A DNA stretch of 64,000 bases from Streptomyces ochraceiscleroticus (GTDB taxonomy: Bacteria > Actinomycetota > Actinomycetes > Streptomycetales > Streptomycetaceae). The notes under the pieces are model-generated. The model did not search any database, was not told where the DNA came from, and saw only the letters and a list, made by a program, of their open reading frames with translations. Shown here one piece after another: positions 40,204 to 48,868 of the stretch. How positions within the stretch are numbered: the first letter of the stretch is position 1; every line of letters begins with the position of its first letter. Made by a program: the position numbers and the translations under genes. The stretch covers positions 186,001-250,000 of the forward strand of contig NZ_JOAX01000006.1 of assembly GCF_000720485.1 (NCBI RefSeq), in the 5' to 3' direction.

Positions 40204-41068
40204 GGCGGCCGCCCCCCGTCGCGCTGACCAGCGGCAGTGTGAAGGCACCCGACTGGATGCCCGCCAGGTCGACCGCGACCATGCGGAAGCCGGCCGCGCG
40301 CACCGCGCTCAGTACCGCCTCGCGCAGCTCCCCGGAGGCGGCCCGCGCGATGTCCTCGACCGGCAGCTCGACGCGTGCCACGTCCCCGTGGTGCCGGACC
40401 CGGCAGTCGCCGAACCCCAGCCCCCGCAGCGCCTTCTCGGCCTGCTCGATCTGGCCGAGCTTGGCGGGCGAGACCTCTTCGAAGTGCGGGATGCGGGAGG
40501 CCAGGCAGGGCGCGGCCGGCTTGTCGGCGCTGGGGAGTCCGAGGGCGCGGGCGAGGCGGCGCACGGCTGCCTTGTCCAGACCGGCGTCGGCGAGCGGCCG
40601 CAGCACGCGGTGCTCCGTGGCGGCGCGGCTGCCGGGGCGGTCCGGCCGGCGGGCGTCGTCCGCGTTCTCCCCGTACGCGACCGCCGCGAGGCCGTGTGCC
40701 TCGACGACCTCGTCCGAGATCCTGGTGAACAGCTCGTCCTTGCAGTGGAAGCAGCGGTCCGGTCCGTTGGCACGGTACGCCGCCGACTCCCCTTCGTACG
40801 TGGTGACTTCGATGACCCGGGCGCCGATGGAGGCGGCCACCTCGTGGGCCCCGGCGCGTTCGTCGGCGGCGAGGCTGGGCGAGACGCCGAGGACCGCGAC
40901 GACCTGCTCGGCACCGAGCGCCCGTACGGCCAGCGCCAGCAGCAGCGAGGAGTCCACGCCGCCGGAGAAGGCGACGCCCAGGGGCGCGGCGCCGTGCAGC
41001 AGTACGGCCACTTCATCCGCAATGGCGGCGTCCCGGCCGGTCAGCACAGGCAGGTGCGGGGGTGTCAT
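40196..41068 (-). CDS. larE: LarE, sulfur transferase of the nickel-pincer cofactor
   Basis: A 290-residue PP-loop enzyme (AFSGGVDSSLLLALA) that swaps two carboxylates for thiocarboxylates. Three cysteines are placed as in the iron-sulfur LarE subgroup: Cys106 and Cys109 (RCFHCKDEL) and Cys188 (AAPCLASRIP). The L. plantarum enzyme has only the last and sacrifices it, whereas three-Cys members hold a [4Fe-4S] cluster that can carry sulfide catalytically. ATG 41068 follows GAGGAG. It lies 10 bases after larA and overlaps larB. Confidence 0.92.
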   Translation of the reverse strand: MTPPHLPVLTGRDAAIADEVAVLLHGAAPLGVAFSGGVDSSLLLALAVRALGAEQVVAVLGVSPSLAADERAGAHEVAASIGARVIEVTTYEGESAAYRANGPDRCFHCKDELFTRISDEVVEAHGLAAVAYGENADDARRPDRPGSRAATEHRVLRPLADAGLDKAAVRRLARALGLPSADKPAAPCLASRIPHFEEVSPAKLGQIEQAEKALRGLGFGDCRVRHHGDVARVELPVEDIARAASGELREAVLSAVRAAGFRMVAVDLAGIQSGAFTLPLVSATGGGRHG

Positions 41069-41078
41069 GTGCGGCTCC

Positions 41079-42395
41079 TCAGTGGGTGCGCAGCCGGTGG
41101 AGGATCTCGCCCGCGTGCGGCACCACCAGGGTCTCCGGGTCGGCGGCGAAGGCGTCGGGGTCGACCTCGGCCGGGTCGAGGTGATTCAGGTTCGCGGCGC
41201 GTACGACGTCCTCGGGGATGCCGGTGGCGAGCGTGACCGTGAGGCGGCACCGTTCCTCGCCCGTCGCCGCGTCGTACGTGCCCGCGCCGCGCAGGTGCGT
41301 GGAGTGGGCCAGTACGCCCCAGTGCAGGTGCCGGAAGCGGTCCCACTGCTCGGTGAAGTAGTCGCGGCAGTGGTAGCCGATGTCGGCGATCTCCGGGTGC
41401 ATGGCGGAGAGCTGGGTGATGTGCGGCGCGTAGAGGACGACCTCACCGCCGTCCGCGACGACCGGCTCCAGTTTGTAGAAGCCCTTGGCGGCGGTCCAGA
41501 TGTCCTCGTACTTCTCGGGCATGACCGACAGCACGCGCTTCACGGGCGCGTCGAGGTAGCGGACGTGGGTCTCGGCGGAGACCTCGGCGGCCGCGGCCCA
41601 GGCGGCTTCCGGGGTGCCGCACGCGACGGAGTGCAGCGCGCCCGCCGTGCCGGACTGCGCGACGACGCAGAGGGCGAGGCGGCGGCCGGGGATGAGTGCC
41701 GCGGCCTCGTCGATGAGCGCGCGTACCGGCGTGATGCCGCGGGTGCCGATGATCTCCGCACTGCTGATCAGGGCGCCGAGCCAGTGCGAGAGGTCGATGA
41801 TCTCCGCGCCCGCGACGCCGGGGAAGAAGTACTTGTTGCCGCCGGAGAAGCCGACGACCTCGTGCGGGAAGACCGGGCCGAGCACGAGGGTGACGTCGTG
41901 GTCGACGACGGCACGGTTCAGGCGGACGTCGACGGCCTGGCGCAGCAGCCCGCCGGACAGCTCGCCGACCCGCTCGGCGGAGATGGTGCCGAGCGAAACG
42001 AAGGTCCCCGGGTCCCACCACTCGTGGTTCCGTACGGTCATGCCCGGATAGCAGTCCTCAAGGCCGCCCTCCGGATAGCCGAGGTGCTGGGCCAGCCGGG
42101 CTTCGTCCATCGCGGCATGGGTGCCGAGCGCGATCAGTACGGTCAGCCGGCTCACCCGCCCGGCGAGCGCGCCGTGCACCGCGGAGAGCAACAACGGCAG
42201 CGGACAGCTACGGGTCCCGTCGGGCACGACAACACAGACACTCCGGCCGTCCAGCCCGGCACCACCGAGCTGCCCGGCAACAAACTCCGTCACCTGCGCC
42301 TCACTGAGCACAGTGCCGGGCCCACCGATGCATGCGGCCGCGGGCGCCGGTCCCCCGCCCTCGTGCGCGTCCGCCGAGTACGCGTTCTCCCTCAT
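41079..42395 (-). CDS. larA: LarA-family nickel-dependent 2-hydroxyacid racemase
   Basis: A 438-residue LarA homologue. Its key residues line up with L. plantarum LarA: His93 (LGTHAAMD), His178 (PHEVVGF), Lys188 (GGNKYFFPG) and His204 (DLSHWLG), equivalent to H108, H174, K184 and H200. The 10- and 16-residue spacings of the last three are identical; the gap between the first two is 19 residues longer. ATG 42395 is chosen as the only start giving the family N-terminus. Lactate is the likely substrate because LutABC genes lie 4 kb away, but LarA homologues act on other 2-hydroxy acids too. Confidence 0.88.
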   Translation of the reverse strand: MRENAYSADAHEGGGPAPAAACIGGPGTVLSEAQVTEFVAGQLGGAGLDGRSVCVVVPDGTRSCPLPLLLSAVHGALAGRVSRLTVLIALGTHAAMDEARLAQHLGYPEGGLEDCYPGMTVRNHEWWDPGTFVSLGTISAERVGELSGGLLRQAVDVRLNRAVVDHDVTLVLGPVFPHEVVGFSGGNKYFFPGVAGAEIIDLSHWLGALISSAEIIGTRGITPVRALIDEAAALIPGRRLALCVVAQSGTAGALHSVACGTPEAAWAAAAEVSAETHVRYLDAPVKRVLSVMPEKYEDIWTAAKGFYKLEPVVADGGEVVLYAPHITQLSAMHPEIADIGYHCRDYFTEQWDRFRHLHWGVLAHSTHLRGAGTYDAATGEERCRLTVTLATGIPEDVVRAANLNHLDPAEVDPDAFAADPETLVVPHAGEILHRLRTH

Positions 42396-42460
42396 GCCGA
42401 AACGATCTCCGAGCCCGGGCCCCGGCCGCAAGGGTGTGCGCGCAACTCCGCACAACACGA

Positions 42461-42492
42461 AGGGCCGCCCCCGCACTCGCGGAGGCGGCCCT
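42461..42492 (-). terminator. hairpin after YceI gene
   Basis: AGGGCCGCC pairs with GGCGGCCCT (9-bp stem, 14-base loop) 22 bases after the YceI gene stop and ahead of larA. It suggests larA has its own promoter in the 65 bases that follow. Confidence 0.6.
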
Positions 42493-42514
42493 GGCCGCGG
42501 GTGTGCCGTCCGGT

Positions 42515-43426
42515 CTACTCCGGCGGAGTCGGCGTGTCCTCGCAGCGGTACATGGCCTGCATGTCGAGCTCCAGCTTGACCGTGGGGCCGACGACGGCGA
42601 TGCCGCGGGCGAGCATGTTGCGCCAGTTGAGGGTGTAGTCCTCGCGGTGCAGCTCGGTCGTGGCGCGGGCGGCGCAGCGCAGTTCCTCGCCGTAGCCGCC
42701 GTTGACGGCGCCGAGGTAGTCGGTGTCGAGGGAGACGGTACGGCTGACGCCGTGCATCTCCAGGACGCCCTGCACGGTCCACTTCGCGCCGCCCTTGTGG
42801 ATGAAGCGGGTGGAGGCGAAGTGCAGGTACGGGTAGTTCTCGACGTCCAGGAAGTCCGCCGAGCGGAGGTGGCCGTCCCGGGTGTTGTTGCCGGTGTTGA
42901 TGCTCGCCGCCTCGATGCGTACCTCGATGCGCGAGTCGGCCATGTCCGGGGCGACCCGGATGCCGCCCTGGAAGCGGGTGAACCGGCCGTGCACGTTGGC
43001 CATGCCGACGTGCTTGGCGATGAACCGGATCGCGGTGTGCGGCGGGTCGAAGAGCCACGTGCCGGGCTGGGGCAGCTCGGGCGGTGTCGAGGACTCCAGC
43101 CGGATCGACGAGAGCGGCAGGGTCTCGCCCTCCCGGACGTCGATGGTCTGCCGGTTCGGCTGCAGACCGTCGGAGGCGATCAGGACGCTGTACCGGCCGA
43201 CGGGCAGCGTCACGAAGAACAGACCGTACGGATCCGTCGTCAGCTTCGCCACCACCTGCCCGCCGTGTGCGGAGGTCACGGTGACCTCGGCCCCGGGCAG
43301 CGGCTCACCGAGCGGGTCGAGCACCTCACAGTTGAAGGCACCCGCACCCGGGGGGACGGGGTGCAGGAGGCCGGCTCCGCGCGGGCCACGGCCGGCCCGC
43401 TTCCTCCGGAGCAGTGCGATGGGCAT
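42515..43426 (-). CDS. YceI-family protein with N-terminal carboxypeptidase-regulatory-like domain
   Basis: A 303-residue protein. Residues about 30-110 form a transthyretin-like/CarboxypepD_reg beta domain (GAFNCEVLDPLGEPLPGAEVTVTSAHGG); residues about 120-295 are a YceI lipocalin-like domain (TWLFDPPHTAIRFIAKHVGMANVHGRFTRFQGGIRVAP, VENYPYLHFASTRF), known to bind polyisoprenoids. There is no clear signal peptide. ATG 43426 follows AAAGGTGAT. It is on the larA strand but isolated by a hairpin; a link to lactate use is not evident. Confidence 0.9.
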   Translation of the reverse strand: MPIALLRRKRAGRGPRGAGLLHPVPPGAGAFNCEVLDPLGEPLPGAEVTVTSAHGGQVVAKLTTDPYGLFFVTLPVGRYSVLIASDGLQPNRQTIDVREGETLPLSSIRLESSTPPELPQPGTWLFDPPHTAIRFIAKHVGMANVHGRFTRFQGGIRVAPDMADSRIEVRIEAASINTGNNTRDGHLRSADFLDVENYPYLHFASTRFIHKGGAKWTVQGVLEMHGVSRTVSLDTDYLGAVNGGYGEELRCAARATTELHREDYTLNWRNMLARGIAVVGPTVKLELDMQAMYRCEDTPTPPE

Positions 43427-43638
43427 GCCATCACCTTTCTACGCGGTGCATGTCAACAGGACCCCTGGGGCGGGGTCGTGGGAGAGGGGGGTGACGGTGA
43501 CCAGGACCGTCCCTGTGCCCACGATTTCATGCGCCGCACTGTGCTACCCACTCGCCCCCACGGCATTGACCTGGGCAAACTCGGGCGCAATGGCACGAAG
43601 CGCGAGACGTTCACCCCTCGTACACACGCCCGTTGCCG

Positions 43639-45066
43639 TCAGGTGGTGGCGCTCCGTTCCGGCCGCTCCCGGCCCTCGCCCTGCCCGGTCCCGACGCCCT
43701 CCTCCTGCTCCACGTAGCCGTAGACCTCGGGGAGGATGTACGTGGCCGCGAGGTACCCGGTCAGGGACAGCAGCGAGACGATCACGGTCGCCAGCGGCAC
43801 GCCCAGCTCGGTGAAGAGGATCGGGAAGAAGAAGATGGTCACGAACGCGGCGAGCTTGACGAAGATGTAGCCGAAGCCGGAGGCGGTGGCCTTGTACCGG
43901 CTGGGCGCGACCATCGAGGCGATGGTCATGCCGTTCGAGGCGTCCCAGTAGTGGCCCCACATCAGGCCCGCGGCGGCCAGCGGCACCAGCACATGCCACT
44001 CCAACTGCAGGAAGAGCGCGGCCAGCAGGAGCGAGACGAAGGCCATGCCGAAGCCCCAGCGTGCCACGCCCCGGTGGCCCAGCTTCGGTGTCACCATCGG
44101 CGCGACGAAGCCGCTGATGGTGGCGATGATGTAGATCGCGCCGGTGACGAAGTTGGTGGCACCGATGCCGGAGACCCCGGTCAGCACGAGGATGACCGGC
44201 AGGTAGAAGGCGAAGGCGGCGAACTCCGCGCCCTGCATGGCGTTGGAGATCCAGGCGAAGATGCTGGCCTTGCGGCGAATGGGGTCCTGCCAGATGCCGG
44301 CGAGGAAGTCACGGGTGCGCGGCCGCTCGATGGCGAAGTCCTCGTCCGGCAGCATGTCCAGGTCGTCGTTGAACATCTTCTTCGCGACCACCTTGGCCTG
44401 CCGGAACTTGCCGCGCTGCACCAGCCAGAGCGCGGTGTCCGGCACGTCCAGCCGGCCGATGAGCAGCGCGAGCGCGGGCAGCGCGCCGATGCCGAGGCCG
44501 ATCCGCCACAGCAGGCCGTGGTCCATGCCGCTGAGGTACAGCACCGTGATCACCGCGATGGCGGCGATCTCACCGAGCCCGAACATGCCCTGCCAGCGGT
44601 TACCCATCACCTCCCGCTTGCCCTTGGGCATGGTCTCCATGATGTACGCGTAGCCCGTGGAGATGTCGCTGCCCAGCGGGATGCCGAGCAGGAACCGGAC
44701 CGCCACGAGCTGCCACATGCTGGTCACGAAGGACTGGCTCAGCGCGAGCACCACGAACAGCGCCATCGTGATGATGAAGACCTTGCGCCGGCCGATCCGG
44801 TCGGCCACCCAGCCGCCCCCCAGCGCCCCGATGAGCGCCCCCAACTGCACGGCGCCGGAGGCGAGTCCGAGCATCGCGGCGCTGGGGTGCAGGTCGTTCT
44901 TGACGAACAGCAGCAGGAAGGAGATCGCGTACAGATCCCACGCCTCGATCAGGATCGTAGAGATCATCAGCCAGCCGGTGCGACGCCCCGCGTCGGTGCC
45001 CTGTTTGCTGAGGACGTGCTGTGCTGCGCGGTCGGACAGCTGCCTTATCTCCGCCTGAGTCGTCAC
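43639..45066 (-). CDS. MFS transporter, sugar-porter-like
   Basis: A 475-residue, 12-helix transporter. Motifs include the GGGWVADRIGRRKVFIITMALF loop, GIPLGSDISTGYAYIMETMPKGKREVMGNRWQG and an unusually long central loop (RPRTRDFLAGIWQDPIRRKA). It is of the sugar/metabolite porter type and, placed between the racemase operon and the LutABC genes, may carry lactate or a related hydroxy acid. GTG 45066 has AGGAGA 4 bases upstream and is preferred over GTG 45087. It is divergent from the IclR regulator. Confidence 0.85.
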   Translation of the reverse strand: MTTQAEIRQLSDRAAQHVLSKQGTDAGRRTGWLMISTILIEAWDLYAISFLLLFVKNDLHPSAAMLGLASGAVQLGALIGALGGGWVADRIGRRKVFIITMALFVVLALSQSFVTSMWQLVAVRFLLGIPLGSDISTGYAYIMETMPKGKREVMGNRWQGMFGLGEIAAIAVITVLYLSGMDHGLLWRIGLGIGALPALALLIGRLDVPDTALWLVQRGKFRQAKVVAKKMFNDDLDMLPDEDFAIERPRTRDFLAGIWQDPIRRKASIFAWISNAMQGAEFAAFAFYLPVILVLTGVSGIGATNFVTGAIYIIATISGFVAPMVTPKLGHRGVARWGFGMAFVSLLLAALFLQLEWHVLVPLAAAGLMWGHYWDASNGMTIASMVAPSRYKATASGFGYIFVKLAAFVTIFFFPILFTELGVPLATVIVSLLSLTGYLAATYILPEVYGYVEQEEGVGTGQGEGRERPERSATT

Positions 45067-45186
45067 GGGTTCTCCTGACGTCGGCACGAATGGTCCAGGA
45101 AGTGGAGAATGTTCCGCCGTTCCGCCTGGCGAAACGTCGTTCAGGGGGGTGGAATATCGGGGGAAGCTAGCCCTAGCCTCGAAGAC

Positions 45187-45987
45187 GTGTCAACGAGTTC
45201 TGCAAGGACGTCGAGGAGTTCTGCGAGAACGGATTCCGGTAAGCCCAACGACGGCGCGGGTCCTCGCAAGGTGCTGCGGCTCATCGAGGTGCTCTGCCAT
45301 GCGCCGGGCCCCCTCCGGCTGGCCGAACTGGCGGCGGACGCCGCCGTGTCCAAGCCCACGGCCCACCGGCTGCTGGCCACCCTGGTCGCCGAGGGCTGGG
45401 CGGTGGCGTACCCGGGCGGGCGGTACGGCATCGGCCCGACCGCCAGCGGCATCGGCGCGGCGGTGAGCCAGGGCCGCCGGCACACCACCGTCGAAGCGGC
45501 CCTCGTCGAGCTGCAGTCGCAGATCGGGCAGACCCTGCACATGGGCCTGCGCAGCGGCGACCGCGTCGTCTACACCCACAAGGTCGAGGGCGTGCAGCCG
45601 TTCGCGATGCTGTCCCGCGTCGGCATGCAGCAGCCGCTGCACTCCACCGCCATCGGCAAGTGCATCCTCGCCGGGCTGGACGCGCCGGCCCTGGCCGAGC
45701 TGGTGGACCGCACCGGCCTGGAGCGGCGTACGGAGCACACGCACACCACCCTCGACGCACTCGCCGCCGACCTCGCCACCGTCCGGGAGCGCGGCTACGC
45801 CCTGGACGACGAGGAGAACGAACCCAACGTGCGCTGCCTCGCGGCGCCCGTCCACACCCCCGACGGCCGCACGGTCGGCGCGGTCAGCGTCTCCACGGTG
45901 ACCTTCGTCGTCAGCCGCGAGGAGGTGCTGGCACTGGCGGACGCGGTACGGGACACGGCCCGGCGGGTTGAGTCGGTGATGGCATGA
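45187..45987 (+). CDS. IclR-family regulator
   Basis: A 266-residue regulator: Ser/Thr/Arg-rich N-terminal tail, winged helix about 25-80 (VLRLIEVLCHAPGPLRLAELAADAAVSKPTAHRLLATLVAEGW) and an IclR effector domain with the AIGKCILAGLD region. GTG 45187 has no ribosome site and may be leaderless. It lies between the MFS transporter (divergent) and lutA (39 bases downstream), so it probably controls both and is co-transcribed with lutABC. The ligand may be lactate or pyruvate; that is inference. Confidence 0.9.
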   Translation: MSTSSARTSRSSARTDSGKPNDGAGPRKVLRLIEVLCHAPGPLRLAELAADAAVSKPTAHRLLATLVAEGWAVAYPGGRYGIGPTASGIGAAVSQGRRHTTVEAALVELQSQIGQTLHMGLRSGDRVVYTHKVEGVQPFAMLSRVGMQQPLHSTAIGKCILAGLDAPALAELVDRTGLERRTEHTHTTLDALAADLATVRERGYALDDEENEPNVRCLAAPVHTPDGRTVGAVSVSTVTFVVSREEVLALADAVRDTARRVESVMA

Positions 45988-45995
45988 GGACGGAA

Positions 45996-46031
45996 TCGGA
46001 GCAGTCGGAGCAGTCGGAGGAGTCGGATGAC
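45996..46031 (+). repeat. four tandem 9-bp repeats supplying the lutA ribosome site
   Basis: The unit TCGGAGCAG occurs twice, followed by TCGGAGGAG and TCGGATGAC. The third copy makes a GGAGGAG Shine-Dalgarno and the fourth contains the lutA ATG at 46027. Copy number changes would move the ribosome site relative to upstream sequence only. Confidence 0.85.
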
Positions 46032-46824
46032 GGACGTGGATACGGATGCGGGGGCACCACCCCGGCCGGCGCGGGTCGCACTGTTCACCTCGTGCATGGG
46101 CGACCTGGCGGCGGGCGGACCGGCGCGGGCCACGGTGGAGGTACTGGAGGCGATGGGCGTCACGGTGGAACTGCCGCGCGGCCAGACGTGCTGCGGCCAG
46201 CCCGCGCTGAACTCCGGGCATCCGGCGGAGGCCGGGGCGCTGCTCGACCGCTGGCTGCGGATCTTCGCCCCGTACGACGCGGTGGTCACCCCCGCCGGCT
46301 CCTGCGCCGCCTACCTCCACCACCACCTCGGCCGATTGCGCGAGCCCACCCCGGAGCAGCGCGCACTGATCCAACGCACCTATGAGTTCAGCCAGTTCGT
46401 CGTGGCGTACGGCGCCGGGCTGCGGCTCCGGCTGCCCGGCTCGGTCACGTACCACGACTCCTGCCATATGGCCCGCACGCTCGGCGAGCGTCGCGCACCG
46501 CGTGAACTGCTCAGCCGGATCGCGGAGTTGGAGGTCAGAGAGATGGCGGGCTGCGACACCTGCTGCGGGTTCGGCGGTACCTTCGCGGCGAAGTTCCCCG
46601 ACGTGTCGGTGGCGATGGCCGACACCAAGCTCGGCACGGTGGCGGCGAGCGGCGCCGACTGGCTGGTCTCGGCCGACCCCGGCTGCCTGCTGCACCTGAG
46701 CGGCCGGGCGCGGAAGGCGGGGCCACCGGTCCGTACCCGGCACCTCGCGGAGATCGTGCGCGACGCGCTGGTCCCGGCGGAGGTGCCCGCGGGAACAGGC
46801 GCCGCGACGGAGGTGCCCGCATGA
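46027..46824 (+). CDS. lutA: LutA, lactate utilisation Fe-S subunit
   Basis: A 265-residue protein with two cysteine-rich CCG domains (QTCCGQPALNSGHP and CDTCCGFGGTFAAKFP), matching LutA/LldE. LutABC oxidises L-lactate to pyruvate in Bacillus and many actinobacteria. It starts ATG 46027 after GGAGGAG and its stop overlaps lutB as ATGA. Confidence 0.92.
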   Translation: MTDVDTDAGAPPRPARVALFTSCMGDLAAGGPARATVEVLEAMGVTVELPRGQTCCGQPALNSGHPAEAGALLDRWLRIFAPYDAVVTPAGSCAAYLHHHLGRLREPTPEQRALIQRTYEFSQFVVAYGAGLRLRLPGSVTYHDSCHMARTLGERRAPRELLSRIAELEVREMAGCDTCCGFGGTFAAKFPDVSVAMADTKLGTVAASGADWLVSADPGCLLHLSGRARKAGPPVRTRHLAEIVRDALVPAEVPAGTGAATEVPA

Positions 46825-48308
46825 CCGAGCAGCACTCCTCGGCGCTCGCAGGCCGCGAGCGCATCCGTCCCGACCGGCCCGAGTGGGCGGCCGGCGACAT
46901 CCCGCCGCACCGCCGCCCGCTCCCCCTCATCACACGCGACGCGCTGACCGTCCCCACCGCCCGCCCCACCCACGACCGCCTCGCCGCCCTGGACGAGCAA
47001 CGGCACGTCGGCACCTGGTCCCCCGAGGTGGCCCGACTGCGCGAACGCGGCGCGGCCATCCGCCGCGAGACCCTGCCCGACCTGGAGAAGTGCCTCCGGC
47101 AGCTCACGGGGAACGTCGAGCGCAACGGCGGCGTGGTGCACCGGGCCGCCACCCCCGCCGACGCGCGCGCCGTCATCGAGCGGATCGCCCGCGAGAACGG
47201 CGTACGCCTCGCGGTGAAGTCCAAGTCGATGGCCACCGAGGAGATCCATCTCAACTCCCATCTCACCGCGCACGGCATCGAGGTGGTCGAGACGGACCTG
47301 GGCGAGTACATCGTCCAACTGGCCGATGAGCGGCCCAGCCACATCGTCGCGCCCGCGTTGCACAAGTCCCGGCAGGACGTGGCGGATCTCTTCGGCCAGC
47401 TCGCCGGTGACGAGGTGTCAGGCGATCCGGACGAGCTGGCGGCCTTCGCCCGTACCCGGCTGCGCGCCGACTTCAAGGCCGCCGGCATGGGCATCAGCGG
47501 CGTCAACTTCGCGGCCGCCGACACCGGCACCCTCGCCATCGTCACCAACGAGGGCAACGCCGACATGGTGACCTCCCAGCCACGCATCCACGTCGCCGTG
47601 ATGACCGTGGAAAAGGTGATCCCGCGCTTCGCCGACCTCGGCGTTCTCATCCCGCTACTGTGCGACGCCGCCACCAAGCAGCGGGTCTCCGTCTACCAGA
47701 CGCTCGTCAACGGGCCGCGCCAGGAGGGCGAGACGGACGGCCCCGAGCAACTGCACCTCGTCATCCTCGACAACGGCCGCACGAAGGCGCTCGGCACGCC
47801 GCAGGAAGAGGTACTCGCCTGCATCCGCTGCGGCAACTGCCAGATCGCCTGCCCGGTGTACCGGACGGTGGGCGGCGGCCACCCGTACAGCGCGGTGTAT
47901 GGCGGCCCGATCGGCGCCGTCCTCAGCCCGCTGCTCGGCGAGCCGGGCAAGGACTCCGACCTGCCCTTCCTCTCCTCGCTCTGCGGCGCCTGCTACGACG
48001 CCTGCCCCGTCAAGATCCCGATCCCCGACCTGCTGGTGAACCTCCGCGCCGAGCACGAACGCGCGCGGCCCGACGCCCGGACGGCCCGCGCCGGCTGGCG
48101 GGCCTGGTCGCTGGCGTGGCGTACGGGGACAGGCTTCCGCGCCACGCTGGCGGCGGCCCGGCTGGCGGGCCGGCTGCTCCCCGAGCGGCTGCTGGCCCGG
48201 CTGCCGGGGCCGGGCCGCGGGTGGGCCGGTGGCCGCGCACTGCCGCCGCTGCGGGAGGCGGGGGCGTTCCGCAGATGGTTCCACGGCCGCGACCGGAGGC
48301 AAGGATGA
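46821..48308 (+). CDS. lutB: LutB, lactate utilisation iron-sulfur subunit
   Basis: A 495-residue protein of the LutB/LldF family. An N-terminal LUD domain (VKSKSMATEEIHLNSHLTAHGIEVVETDLGEYIVQLADERPSHIVAPALHKSR) is followed by two 4Fe-4S clusters in CIRCGNCQIACPVYR (Cys334, 337, 340, 344) and CGACYDACPVKIP (Cys388, 391, 395). The C-terminal 100 residues are Arg/Ala-rich. Both ends overlap their neighbours by ATGA, so lutABC are one translationally coupled unit. Confidence 0.93.
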   Translation: MTEQHSSALAGRERIRPDRPEWAAGDIPPHRRPLPLITRDALTVPTARPTHDRLAALDEQRHVGTWSPEVARLRERGAAIRRETLPDLEKCLRQLTGNVERNGGVVHRAATPADARAVIERIARENGVRLAVKSKSMATEEIHLNSHLTAHGIEVVETDLGEYIVQLADERPSHIVAPALHKSRQDVADLFGQLAGDEVSGDPDELAAFARTRLRADFKAAGMGISGVNFAAADTGTLAIVTNEGNADMVTSQPRIHVAVMTVEKVIPRFADLGVLIPLLCDAATKQRVSVYQTLVNGPRQEGETDGPEQLHLVILDNGRTKALGTPQEEVLACIRCGNCQIACPVYRTVGGGHPYSAVYGGPIGAVLSPLLGEPGKDSDLPFLSSLCGACYDACPVKIPIPDLLVNLRAEHERARPDARTARAGWRAWSLAWRTGTGFRATLAAARLAGRLLPERLLARLPGPGRGWAGGRALPPLREAGAFRRWFHGRDRRQG

Positions 48309-48805
48309 ACGACCAGGTGACCGCGCTCTTCCGGGACCGGCTGGCGGAGGCCGGCGGCCTGGGCGAGCTCACCGCCTCGCGCGACGAGGCGCTCGCGCTG
48401 GTACGGGAATGGGCGGGGGCCCGCCGCGCCCTCGTCGACGAGCATCCCGACCTGAAGGGCCTGGAGGTGGCGGGACCGCGCCCGGCGGACCCGTGGGACG
48501 CCGAGGTCGGTATCACCGGTGTACTCGGTGCCGCCGCGGAGACCGGCACGCTCGCCATCGGCCCGGCGCCCGGCCGCCCCCGCGGCACGGCGGTACTGCC
48601 GGGCGTCCACCTCGCGGTCGTGCCGCGGTCCCGCCTGTACGCGGGCTACGCCGACCTGATCGCGGCACTCGGCCGCCTCGCCCCGATGCCGTCCGGGATG
48701 CAGCTGGTCACCGGGCCCAGCCGCTCCGGCGACATCGAGTCCGCGATGATCCAGGGCATGCACGGGCCACGGGCGGTACGGGTGGCGGTGTACCCGGACG
48801 CGTGA
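48305..48805 (+). CDS. lutC: LutC, lactate utilisation LUD-domain subunit
   Basis: A 166-residue LUD-domain protein (YkgG/LutC). Family marks are WDAEVGITGVLGAAAETGTLAIGPAPGRPRGTAVLPGVHLAVV and the terminal TGPSRSGDIESAMIQGMHGPRAVRVAVY. The ATG overlaps the lutB stop, with a GGAGG ribosome site 9 bases before it. A strong hairpin follows within 6 bases, closing the operon. Confidence 0.92.
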   Translation: MNDQVTALFRDRLAEAGGLGELTASRDEALALVREWAGARRALVDEHPDLKGLEVAGPRPADPWDAEVGITGVLGAAAETGTLAIGPAPGRPRGTAVLPGVHLAVVPRSRLYAGYADLIAALGRLAPMPSGMQLVTGPSRSGDIESAMIQGMHGPRAVRVAVYPDA

Positions 48806-48810
48806 GAGCC

Positions 48811-48863
48811 GCGCGGGCGGACGCCTCGGCACCCGCCCGCGCACCTCGGCACCCGCCCGCGCA
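48811..48863 (+). terminator. lutC terminator with duplicated 3' arm
   Basis: GCGCGGGCGG (48811-48820) can pair with CCGCCCGCGC at 48833-48842 or again at 48853-48862, because a 20-base unit (48824-48843) is repeated exactly at 48844-48863. Two alternative 10-bp hairpins result, with loops of 12 or 32 bases. Confidence 0.75.
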
Positions 48864-48868
48864 GTCCG

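Noticed and set aside
43639..45066. MFS gene as a nickel transporter for the racemase
   Set aside because: Sequence is of the sugar/metabolite porter type without the HX4DH motif of NiCoT permeases.
45996..46031. Tandem repeats as a CRISPR array
   Set aside because: Contiguous 9-bp units without spacers and no cas genes.
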